Source: an uncultured Burkholderiaceae bacterium (GTDB lineage Bacteria; Pseudomonadota; Gammaproteobacteria; Burkholderiales; Burkholderiaceae). From it: 7,518 bases of DNA. A program made the translations under genes and the position numbers. The notes beneath the pieces are model-generated. The model made no database searches and was not told where the DNA came from. It saw nothing but the letters and a program-made list of their open reading frames with translations. Positions 1-5,581 of the stretch are shown in pieces. The stretch covers positions 1 through 7,518 of the forward strand of contig CALMPB010000111.1 in the NCBI GenBank assembly GCA_937871985.1, in the 5' to 3' direction. Position 1 is the stretch's first letter. The number at the start of each line of letters is the position of its first letter.

Positions 1-2
1 GC

Positions 3-3000
3 GCCGCCGCGTTGAAGGCAGCGCTTTGCTCGGGCGTGTCTTTCGGCCTTCTTGCAGCCACACCTGCCCTGGCCCAATCCCAGATCCTCGAGGGGAATTA
101 CATCAAGATCGGGGTGAACGAGCAGGGAACGCTGGGGTTTGGCGGCAATGCGACGCCAGGCATCCTCTACGACGGCACCGGCACCGGCTCGTTCAATCCT
201 GACTACGACTATCTGACCCCCGGAACGCCGTTCGAAGGCTTCACGATTGCCGGCAACAATTCCGGTTCAGACTTTTCGTTGGTGAACAACAACCGTGGCA
301 CCAACAGCATCACCGGCGGCACCCTCACATCTTACAACGGCGTCGAATACAACGGAACGACGCATGCCCAGCGCGCGGTTTGGACGGCAACGGTCTCGGA
401 CCTGTTCTCGATCACCAATGACTACTATTTCGACCTGACCGACCAGCAGGTCCATATCACGACCAGCATCACAGCACTGACGGACCTGACCGGCCTCAGC
501 TTCTCCCGAGCGCTTGATCCCGATGCGATGGCAACTGATGGGGACTCCAGCTCCACCAACAATGTTCGCGGAACCGACACCGTCTCCGACAAGGACCTGG
601 TCTACGCCGAAGCGCTCGTCTCGAAATACGTGATCGGCCTCTATACCAACACGAGCTTCGAGCATAATTCGGCCGTCACTCGCTGGACCACCGACACCGC
701 TTCCTATCTCGCCGGCACGGACATCGGCAATGGCGACAACACGATTGGCCTCGGCTTCTCGCTGGGCGACCTCCTGAACGGCTCGACCCTGAGCTTCGAC
801 TATTCCTACCTCTTCGGCACCGATATCAACTCGGCTATCGGCGGCACCGGCAACATCACCGGCAACAACAGCACCAGCGAGCTGCTGAACGGCTCCGTGC
901 TTCCCGTCATCGACGGCGGCACGCTGACCGTCGATGCTGAAGGCTCCTATGCCAGCGACATCGCCATCACCAGCAACAACGGCACCATCGACACGGATGG
1001 CAAGAACGCGGCTCTGACCGGCGTGATCAGCGGTGACGGCGGTCTGACCAAGACCGGCGAAGGCACGCTGGTGCTGACCGGAGCCAATACCTATGCCGGC
1101 GGCACCACCATCGAACAGGGCACGCTGGTCGGCAGCACAACGAGCATCCATGGCAACGTCCTCAACAACGCAGCCCTGATCATCGATCAGCAGATCGACG
1201 GCAGCTTCGGCGGCGATGTGTCGGGCGCCGGCTCGCTCACCAAGGACGGCAGCGGCACCGTCGTGCTCACGGGCGCCAACAGCTACACCGGTGGCACCAA
1301 TATCCTCGCGGGCGCGCTCGTCGGCGACACGACCAGCCTCCAGGGTGACGTGGCGAATGCCGGAACGCTCGTGTTCAACCAGACGGCGAACGGCAGCTAT
1401 GCAGGTTCGGTCTCGGGATCGGGTGCGCTCGTGAAGACGGGTAGCGGTTCCCTGGAACTGACCGGGACCAATGCCTATTCCGGCGGTACCGTCATCTCCG
1501 AGGGTACGCTGATCGGCGATACCGGAAGCATTCAAGGCGATGTCCTGAATGGCGCGAACCTCGTGTTCGATCAGACGGATAACGGCGCCTATGCCGGCCA
1601 GATCACCGGCTCGGGCTCGCTCACCAAGGAAGGCACCGGAACGCTGAACCTGACGGGCACCAGCGACTACTCGGGCGCGACGACGGTCAATGAAGGTCGC
1701 CTGGCGGTCAACGGTTCGATCGCAAACTCGGTCGTTACGGTCGAGGGCAGCGGCACCATCGGCGGTAACGGCACCATCGGCGGCCTTATCATCCGCAACC
1801 GCGCGACGGCGGCACCGGGCAACTCCATCGGCCATATCAAGGTCGAGGGCACCGTCCTGTTCGAGCGTGGATCTGCCTACGCTCTCGAAATCAACGCAGA
1901 CGGCCGCGCGGACCTCGTCTCCGCGACTGGAACCGCGACGATCGAGGGCGGCACGATCAACGTCCTTGCCGAAGCGGGCGACTACAAGCCGCAGACCAGC
2001 TATGTGTTCCTGACCGCAGATGGCGGCGTGACCGGCACTTTCGAGGGCGTCACCAGCAACCTCGCCTTCCTCACCCCGACCCTGGCCTATGCCGCCAACA
2101 GCGTATCGCTGACCGTCACGCGCAACGACGTGACCTTTGCACGGGCAGGGCGAACCGCCAACCAGGTCGCCGTCGGCGGCGCTATCGACGGCACGTTCCC
2201 GATCGGCAGCTCGATCTACGATGCCCTCGTCGGCTCCTCGACCGATCAGATTGGCTCGGGCCTCGACAGCCTGTCCGGCGAAATCCACGCCGCGGCTCTG
2301 TCGGTCGCCGCCGACGATGCCGCTCGTCTGCGCCGGACGCTGCTCGGCCGCGCCCAGCAGGCGGCATCTTCGTCCGCTTCGGGCCGCAAGGTCGCGCTGT
2401 GGTCGCAGTTCGGCGGAGCCTGGGTCAACAAGGACGGCGACGGCAATTCGGCGGACATCCACAGCTCCGGCTACGAGTTCATCGCCGGCATTGAGTTCAA
2501 TCCGACGGAGACGCTCAAGCTCGGTCTGGCAGGCGGTACCTCGCACTCGGATGTGACCCTTCGTCGCCGCGCTTCCTCGGCCGACATCGATGCGGTGTTC
2601 GGTGCGCTCTACGCCAGCGCGGCATTCGGCCGAGTCACCCTGCGCGGCGGTGCGAGCTATTCGGATCTCGACACCGACACCGAGCGCTCGATCGACTACC
2701 GCTCGCTTCAGGATGAACTGAAGGCAAGCTCGAGCGGCTCGGTCAAGCAGGCATTCGCGGAAGCGGGCTATGCCGTGAAGCTGGGAGCCGGTCAGATCGA
2801 GCCGTTCGCGGGCTTCAATGCCGTGTGGCTCAAGGGCAAGCGCTTCGCCGAAACCGGTGAGGCTGCTGCGCTCAACGGCTCCTCGCGCAGCCAGGCCTAT
2901 GGCTGGACCTCGGCCGGCGTTCGCGCGGTGGTCGGCAACCCCGACGCCTCTGTCATCGGACGCGCCAAGATAGCCTGGGAGCATGCCACGAGCGACATCG

Positions 3001-3206
3001 ACGTCGCCTCGCGTGTCGCCTTCGCAGCCGGTGGGGACAGCTTCCTCGTCCAGGGCACTCCGCTGTCGCGCGACAACGTGAACCTCGAAGCAGGCCTGGA
3101 GTGGCGCGCCACTTCGGCATTCTCGCTGGGCGCCGGCTACACCGGCATCATCGGCAGCCGCGGCGAGGACCATTCCGTCCGCGCTTCGGCAACCCTGCGC
3201 TTCTAA
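3..3206 (+). CDS. Autotransporter with PATR repeats and C-terminal beta-barrel (5' partial)
   Basis: This is a type V secreted surface protein whose C-terminal barrel inserts in the outer membrane and exports the passenger. The frame is open to the window edge, so the true start probably lies upstream. A TTG at position 12 could start it but has no visible ribosome binding site. Residues below count from that TTG. A hydrophobic segment ending in A19-L20-A21 is a signal peptidase I site. Residues 22 to about 277 form an Asn/Gly/Thr-rich domain I cannot assign. Residues 345-568 carry four autotransporter-associated beta-strand repeats. Around residues 575-610 is the GTIGGNGTIGG and APGNSIG stalk motif typical of passenger ends. 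The barrel runs from about residue 790 to 1064 and ends in aromatic Phe, as expected for BamA recognition. I see no cysteine after the signal peptide, as is usual for such passengers. The passenger's target is unknown; adhesion or biofilm is only a family-based guess. Confidence 0.93.
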   Translation, partial: AAALKAALCSGVSFGLLAATPALAQSQILEGNYIKIGVNEQGTLGFGGNATPGILYDGTGTGSFNPDYDYLTPGTPFEGFTIAGNNSGSDFSLVNNNRGTNSITGGTLTSYNGVEYNGTTHAQRAVWTATVSDLFSITNDYYFDLTDQQVHITTSITALTDLTGLSFSRALDPDAMATDGDSSSTNNVRGTDTVSDKDLVYAEALVSKYVIGLYTNTSFEHNSAVTRWTTDTASYLAGTDIGNGDNTIGLGFSLGDLLNGSTLSFDYSYLFGTDINSAIGGTGNITGNNSTSELLNGSVLPVIDGGTLTVDAEGSYASDIAITSNNGTIDTDGKNAALTGVISGDGGLTKTGEGTLVLTGANTYAGGTTIEQGTLVGSTTSIHGNVLNNAALIIDQQIDGSFGGDVSGAGSLTKDGSGTVVLTGANSYTGGTNILAGALVGDTTSLQGDVANAGTLVFNQTANGSYAGSVSGSGALVKTGSGSLELTGTNAYSGGTVISEGTLIGDTGSIQGDVLNGANLVFDQTDNGAYAGQITGSGSLTKEGTGTLNLTGTSDYSGATTVNEGRLAVNGSIANSVVTVEGSGTIGGNGTIGGLIIRNRATAAPGNSIGHIKVEGTVLFERGSAYALEINADGRADLVSATGTATIEGGTINVLAEAGDYKPQTSYVFLTADGGVTGTFEGVTSNLAFLTPTLAYAANSVSLTVTRNDVTFARAGRTANQVAVGGAIDGTFPIGSSIYDALVGSSTDQIGSGLDSLSGEIHAAALSVAADDAARLRRTLLGRAQQAASSSASGRKVALWSQFGGAWVNKDGDGNSADIHSSGYEFIAGIEFNPTETLKLGLAGGTSHSDVTLRRRASSADIDAVFGALYASAAFGRVTLRGGASYSDLDTDTERSIDYRSLQDELKASSSGSVKQAFAEAGYAVKLGAGQIEPFAGFNAVWLKGKRFAETGEAAALNGSSRSQAYGWTSAGVRAVVGNPDASVIGRAKIAWEHATSDIDVASRVAFAAGGDSFLVQGTPLSRDNVNLEAGLEWRATSAFSLGAGYTGIIGSRGEDHSVRASATLRF
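1044..1715 (+). repeat. Tandem 64-residue repeat array in the passenger
   Basis: The array encodes three full units starting at 1044, 1236 and 1428 and a partial fourth at 1620, each exactly 192 bases (64 codons) apart. Each unit opens with the PATR-type half, L-(T/V)-K-x-G-x-G-x-L-x-L-T-G-(A/T)-N-x-Y-x-G-G-T. A second half follows with the pattern A-x-L-x-x-x-Q-x-x-x-G-x-x-x-G-x-x-x-G-x-G-x-L. The fourth unit keeps only the first half before the sequence turns into the stalk motif. Copies are close in protein but diverged at synonymous sites, so this is an old, in-frame duplication. PATR repeats are known to form beta-helix rungs. Confidence 0.9.
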
Positions 3207-3216
3207 GCAGCTGAAA

Positions 3217-3244
3217 GGGGGGGCGGCATATCATGCCGCCCCTT
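3217..3244 (+). terminator. GC-rich hairpin after the autotransporter
   Basis: A perfect 10-bp stem pairs 3220-3229 with 3233-3242 around a three-base loop, beginning 13 bases after the stop codon, and two G-T pairs can extend it. Only two T follow on the plus strand, so this is a weak intrinsic terminator or a 3'-end stabilising hairpin. It could also act on minus-strand transcripts arriving from the toxin-antitoxin side, where three U would follow the stem. Confidence 0.6.
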
Positions 3245-3268
3245 GCCGCCACAAAATTCATGGACCGC

Positions 3269-3469
3269 TTACTGGCTCGTTCCTAACTCACCGGGCAGGC
3301 GACCAATTCCCAAAGGCATCCAGCCTTGAAACCCGTCGCTGGGTATAAGGCCTGAGACGTTCCACAAGACCATCAATTTTGGTCGTTCCTGCCGCCTTGG
3401 CGTGCACATCTCCAGCATAACCAAGAGATATGCCACTGTAATGCTAAGGATCGGAACGTTGGCTGGCAT
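3269..3469 (-). CDS. Unrecognised small ORF, possibly not a gene
   Basis: This 66-codon minus-strand frame sits in the otherwise empty stretch between the autotransporter and the antitoxin. Its product starts hydrophobic (ITVAYLLVMLEM) and ends in MPLGIGRLPGELGTSQ. I do not recognise the family. Codon third positions are less GC-biased than in the neighbouring genes, so it is either of foreign origin or noncoding. The frame stays open upstream of the proposed ATG, so no start can be chosen with confidence. It could be the tail of a degraded mobile-element gene, but nothing here proves that. Confidence 0.2.
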   Translation of the reverse strand: MPANVPILSITVAYLLVMLEMCTPRRQERPKLMVLWNVSGLIPSDGFQGWMPLGIGRLPGELGTSQ

Positions 3470-3587
3470 CCCTCCAGCGCCTTGCTGCGCGTCGCCTCGA
3501 TCTCGCGGCTGTTGTGGTCCGCCTTCAATTGAAGCGTTTGCCCTCCTGACTGCCCTCGATACCGAGGCGGTCGAGGAAGACGGCTAG
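3469..3587 (-). pseudogene. Possible decayed coding fragment in two frames
   Basis: Two short minus-strand stretches have the strong G/C third-position bias of real genes in this window. One (3584 down to 3525) reads AVFLDRLGIEGSQEGKRFN and then stops. The other begins at the overlapping 3528, in a different frame, and reads LKADHNSREIEATRSKALEG down to 3469. Beyond that, both the bias and the gene-like composition disappear. The simplest reading is a fragment of one gene broken by a frameshift near 3528 and truncated at about 3469. I cannot name the gene. A chance high-GC reading is the main alternative. Confidence 0.25.
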
Positions 3588-3591
3588 AGGG

Positions 3592-3879
3592 TCAGCGCAA
3601 CAGCTCGCTCACCAGCGATGGCTTCTTGGCCAGCATGGCGAGCAGGACCTGGGCGGGGCCGGTGGGATGGCGGCGGCCATGCTCCCAGTTGAGCAGCATT
3701 CCCTTGGCGACGCCGATGCTGCGCGCGAACGCGCCCTGGGAGAGGCCGGTGCTGGCACGGATCGCCGCCACGTCCACGGTGGGCACTTCGATATGGTGGA
3801 CAGCTGCGCCGCTCTCCTTGCCCTGGGCATAGTCCAGCGCCTCGTTCAGCCCCTGCATGATGCTCTCATATGCGCTCAT
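3592..3879 (-). CDS. higA: HigA2/NadS-type antitoxin, XRE-family DNA-binding protein
   Basis: This 95-residue protein would bind and neutralise a HigB-type mRNA-cleaving toxin and repress its own operon. An N-terminal segment (about residues 1-34) corresponds to the toxin-contacting part in this family. A helix-turn-helix follows at about residues 36-86: V-D-V-x-x-I-R-x-x-T-G-L-S-Q-x-x-F-A-R-S-I-G, then the recognition helix ending in N-W-E and H-G-R-R-x-P. This matches V. cholerae HigA2 and NadS proteins as I remember them. The ATG overlaps the stop of the ancestral toxin frame by four bases (ATGA), so translation was probably coupled. A GGAG lies seven bases upstream. The gene looks intact although its partner is broken. 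It would act in the cytoplasm, with the palindrome at 4214-4232 as likely target. Confidence 0.85.
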   Translation of the reverse strand: MSAYESIMQGLNEALDYAQGKESGAAVHHIEVPTVDVAAIRASTGLSQGAFARSIGVAKGMLLNWEHGRRHPTGPAQVLLAMLAKKPSLVSELLR

Positions 3880-4203
3880 CTGCGGTCTCCATAGGTTGCG
3901 ACCAATGCCTTCGCCAGCTCGACGGCGGCCGCCTGCTCGGCCCTAGTCAGGTTGTCCTTCTCGTTCTTGGCGAACACGGTGACGAGGAAGATCGGCATGT
4001 GCGCCGCCCAGAACATAGATGGTCCTGTAGTCGCCGCTCTCGCGCGGGATGCGGACCTTGCGCAATCCGCCGCCCAGCGAGACGCCCGCCTCCGGGTTGG
4101 CCGCGATATAAACGACCAGCGCCGTCCGCTCGTCGTCGGTCATGATGGCCTTCGCTCGCCGCAGAAACTCCAGCAACTCGACGATGGTCTGCAAGCTGGT
4201 CAT
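3876..4203 (-). pseudogene. higB: HigB2/RelE-type toxin, broken by a frameshift
   Basis: From the ATG at 4203 the frame encodes 69 residues of a HigB2-type (RelE/ParE superfamily) toxin, with landmarks D-E-R, N-P-E-A-G, G-G-L-R-K-V-R-I-P and Y-R-T-I-Y-V-L-G-G. It then runs into unrelated residues and stops at 3943. In another frame from about 4000 the family continues perfectly: H-M-P-I-F-L-V-T-V-F-A-K-N-E-K-D-N-L-T-R-A-E, to a TGA at 3876-3878 that overlaps the antitoxin start. The joined frame spans 328 bases, two short of 110 codons. Loss of one GC pair from a GCGC run near 3999-4007 would explain it. The family would normally cleave ribosome-bound mRNA. This copy lacks the C-terminal part of the fold as written, so it is probably inactive. 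Sequencing error or recoding are the alternatives. No start lies upstream, since an in-frame TAG precedes the ATG. Confidence 0.85.
3887..3890 (-). promoter_or_regulatory. Ribosome binding site of the antitoxin
   Basis: On the minus strand GGAG lies seven bases before the antitoxin ATG and inside the 3' end of the toxin frame. It supports that start and gives the antitoxin its own translation initiation, which matters because the toxin frame now ends early, at 3943. Confidence 0.65.
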
Positions 4204-4211
4204 GCCGTATG

Positions 4212-4241
4212 TCTATGCGCCAATGGCGCATATCTGTTCAA
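4212..4241 (-). promoter_or_regulatory. Possible promoter of the toxin-antitoxin operon
   Basis: On the minus strand TTGAAC (4236-4241) is a good -35 box, followed after 18 bases by a weak -10 candidate, CATAGA (4212-4217). The palindrome fills the spacer, so a bound repressor would block polymerase. A start about seven bases past the -10 would fall almost at the ATG, giving a nearly leaderless message. That fits the absence of a clear Shine-Dalgarno sequence before the toxin. The -10 match is poor, so this is tentative. Confidence 0.35.
4214..4232. promoter_or_regulatory. Candidate operator, 19-bp perfect palindrome
   Basis: The sequence TATGCGCCAATGGCGCATA consists of two 9-base arms that are exact inverted repeats around one central A. 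It lies 10 bases upstream of the toxin ATG, where Hig-type operons carry the antitoxin's autoregulatory site. A further ATGCGC at 4248-4253 resembles one arm and may be a weaker half-site. Binding by the antitoxin dimer is inferred from position and symmetry. Confidence 0.6.
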
Positions 4242-4290
4242 TCGCACATGCGCTATCTGGAAATCTCGACCGGATCGCATTCGGCCATTG

Positions 4291-4316
4291 GGCTTGCCCC
4301 CTCCGTTATGCAAGCC
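4291..4316. other. Inverted repeat in the divergent intergenic region
   Basis: GGCTTGC (4291-4297) pairs exactly with GCAAGCC (4310-4316) around a 12-base loop. On the plus strand a GGGCTTTGTTTTGG stretch follows. No plus-strand gene ends here, so a terminator makes little sense. It may lie in the 5' leader of the transferase gene or be a regulator site. Apart from this and the operator region, I see nothing definite in 4204-4368. Confidence 0.3.
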
Positions 4317-4368
4317 GGGCTTTGTTTTGGGGATGTGTTCCAGCGCGCCGAACTGTAGAGCATCGCCG

Positions 4369-5502
4369 ATGACCACTGCTCGCGAGATCTGCTTCGTTTT
4401 CATTGGCGGAACCCATCAGATTTACCATCTGGCGCCCGTCGCCGCCGAGCTCGCGCGAAGGAAGAGCCGCTTTGCGGTACGATGCTTCTGCACGGATGAG
4501 GAAGCGGAAACGGCGCTGCGTGAAATCGCCAGGCGGATGCAGGCCGAGACGATGGAGATCACGCGCCTCCCCGTCCCGTGGCTGGCTCGACTGGCGGTTC
4601 GCGTCACGGGACGCCCCTCCGCGGCCAAAGGCCCGATCCTGGCTTCCCTGCGATGGCGCGCGCGCCGCGCATGCGCCATCGTCGTACCGGAACGCACTTC
4701 GGCCGCTCTGCGCAAGATGGGCTGGCGGCGACCGCTTATCCATTTCCGCCATGGCGCGGGCGACAGGGCTCCCGCTTCCGAAAAGCGCCTCCGCGCCTTT
4801 GACATGATCGTCGTGCCGGGCGAGAAGGACATCAGGCGCGCCGTGGACCAGGGCATCGATCGCGCGCGGCTTCGCGTGGGCGGCTATGTGAAGCTCGATT
4901 ACCTTCGGATCGCACCACCTGCGAAGGAGCCCTTGTTCGACAACGGCTTACCTACCGTCGTCTACAATCCCCATTTCGACCCCCGCATCTCCTCGCTGGA
5001 CATCGCGCGCGACGTAATCGAGCGCTTCCGCCGTCAGGACCGCTACAACCTTGTCTTCGCGCCTCACATCCGCTGCATGGAGGGCATGTCACAGGCCGAT
5101 CGCCAGCGCTTCCTCGCCCAGGCGGTTGAGGGCCGCATCATCGTCGATCTCGGCTCTCCCAGCCTTTTCGACATGCGCTACACGCAAGCTGCCGACATCT
5201 ATCTCGGCGACGTTTCGAGCCAGCTCTACGAATTCCTGTCCCGGCCCAGACCCGCAGTTTTCCTGAATAGCCATGGTGCCGACTGGAAGTCGGACCCCCG
5301 CTATGCCGGGTGGCGCCTGGGCGAAGTTGCCGATGGCCCCGACACAGCCCTGGCCGCCATCGACCGGGCAGTGGCCGATCATCAGAGCAAAATCGAAGCG
5401 CAGGCCGATGCCTTGAAATTCGCGTTTGGCGATTTCGAAGGCGCCATCCGGCGCTCTACCGACATTCTGGTAGAGGAACTCACGGCGCGGCAGCAGGCCT
5501 GA
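4369..5502 (+). CDS. GT-B fold transferase of the CDP-glycerol glycerophosphotransferase type
   Basis: This 377-residue cytoplasmic or membrane-peripheral protein resembles TagF-like transferases and a related group I associate with sphingomonad polysaccharide loci. It should transfer a glycerol-phosphate or sugar unit from a nucleotide-activated donor during surface glycan synthesis; the exact substrate cannot be read from sequence. The N-terminal half opens with I-C-F-V-F-I-G-G-T-H-Q-I-Y-H, and H128-G-A-G-D-R follows a beta strand. The C-terminal half has L-F-D-N-G-x-P-T-V-V-Y-N-P-H202-F-D, then F-A-P-H, and the signature A-D-I-Y-L-G-D281-V-S-S-Q-L-Y-E-F near the donor site. I chose ATG 4369 because the family's first strand begins just after it. 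The frame is open to 3952, but that part runs antisense to the toxin gene and reads like noise; ATG 4333 is the only close alternative. The ribosome binding site is weak (TAGAG, eight bases away). Confidence 0.82.
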   Translation: MTTAREICFVFIGGTHQIYHLAPVAAELARRKSRFAVRCFCTDEEAETALREIARRMQAETMEITRLPVPWLARLAVRVTGRPSAAKGPILASLRWRARRACAIVVPERTSAALRKMGWRRPLIHFRHGAGDRAPASEKRLRAFDMIVVPGEKDIRRAVDQGIDRARLRVGGYVKLDYLRIAPPAKEPLFDNGLPTVVYNPHFDPRISSLDIARDVIERFRRQDRYNLVFAPHIRCMEGMSQADRQRFLAQAVEGRIIVDLGSPSLFDMRYTQAADIYLGDVSSQLYEFLSRPRPAVFLNSHGADWKSDPRYAGWRLGEVADGPDTALAAIDRAVADHQSKIEAQADALKFAFGDFEGAIRRSTDILVEELTARQQA

Positions 5503-5516
5503 CGCAGTCTTGTGAC

Positions 5517-5564
5517 TTGAAGCCCGCTCGGGCAAGGGTGCCCGCTTCAACCCGGGCGTCCCGG
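5517..5564 (+). other. Paired-arm structures between the transferase and amidotransferase genes
   Basis: TTGAAGC (5517-5523) can pair with GCTTCAA (5544-5550), with GGGC/GCCC (5530-5533 and 5540-5543) as an inner stem. A second short hairpin pairs CCGGG (5552-5556) with CCCGG (5560-5564) just before the ribosome binding site. These occupy most of the 79-base gap. They may tune relative expression or mRNA stability. No T run directly follows the first structure, so full termination is unlikely. Confidence 0.35.
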
Positions 5565-5565
5565 T

Positions 5566-5572
5566 AAAAGGA
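5566..5572 (+). promoter_or_regulatory. Ribosome binding site of the amidotransferase
   Basis: AAAAGGA is followed by a nine-base spacer (including six T) and the ATG at 5582. This fixes the start, and the Cys that must become N-terminal follows directly. Confidence 0.75.
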
Positions 5573-5581
5573 TTTTTTCGA

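Noticed and set aside
267..3173. A 968-codon open frame antisense to the autotransporter
   Set aside because: It is codon-aligned with the sense gene, so it stays open simply because the sense gene avoids TTA, CTA and TCA codons, which are rare in GC-rich genomes. Its product is Arg/Ala/Asp-rich with no recognisable domain.
3402..3587. A 61-codon plus-strand frame ending in TALDTEAVEEDG
   Set aside because: Its codon bias is poor in the first half, it has no ribosome binding site, and the opposite strand is more coding-like in this interval.
3947..4231. A 94-codon minus-strand frame overlapping the toxin, starting at 4231 within the palindrome
   Set aside because: It is an out-of-frame reading of the toxin gene, rich in Arg and His, without any family motif.
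3952..4368. A 139-codon N-terminal extension of the transferase
   Set aside because: It runs antisense through the toxin gene and the divergent promoter, its residues resemble no domain, and the family's first strand begins right after ATG 4369.
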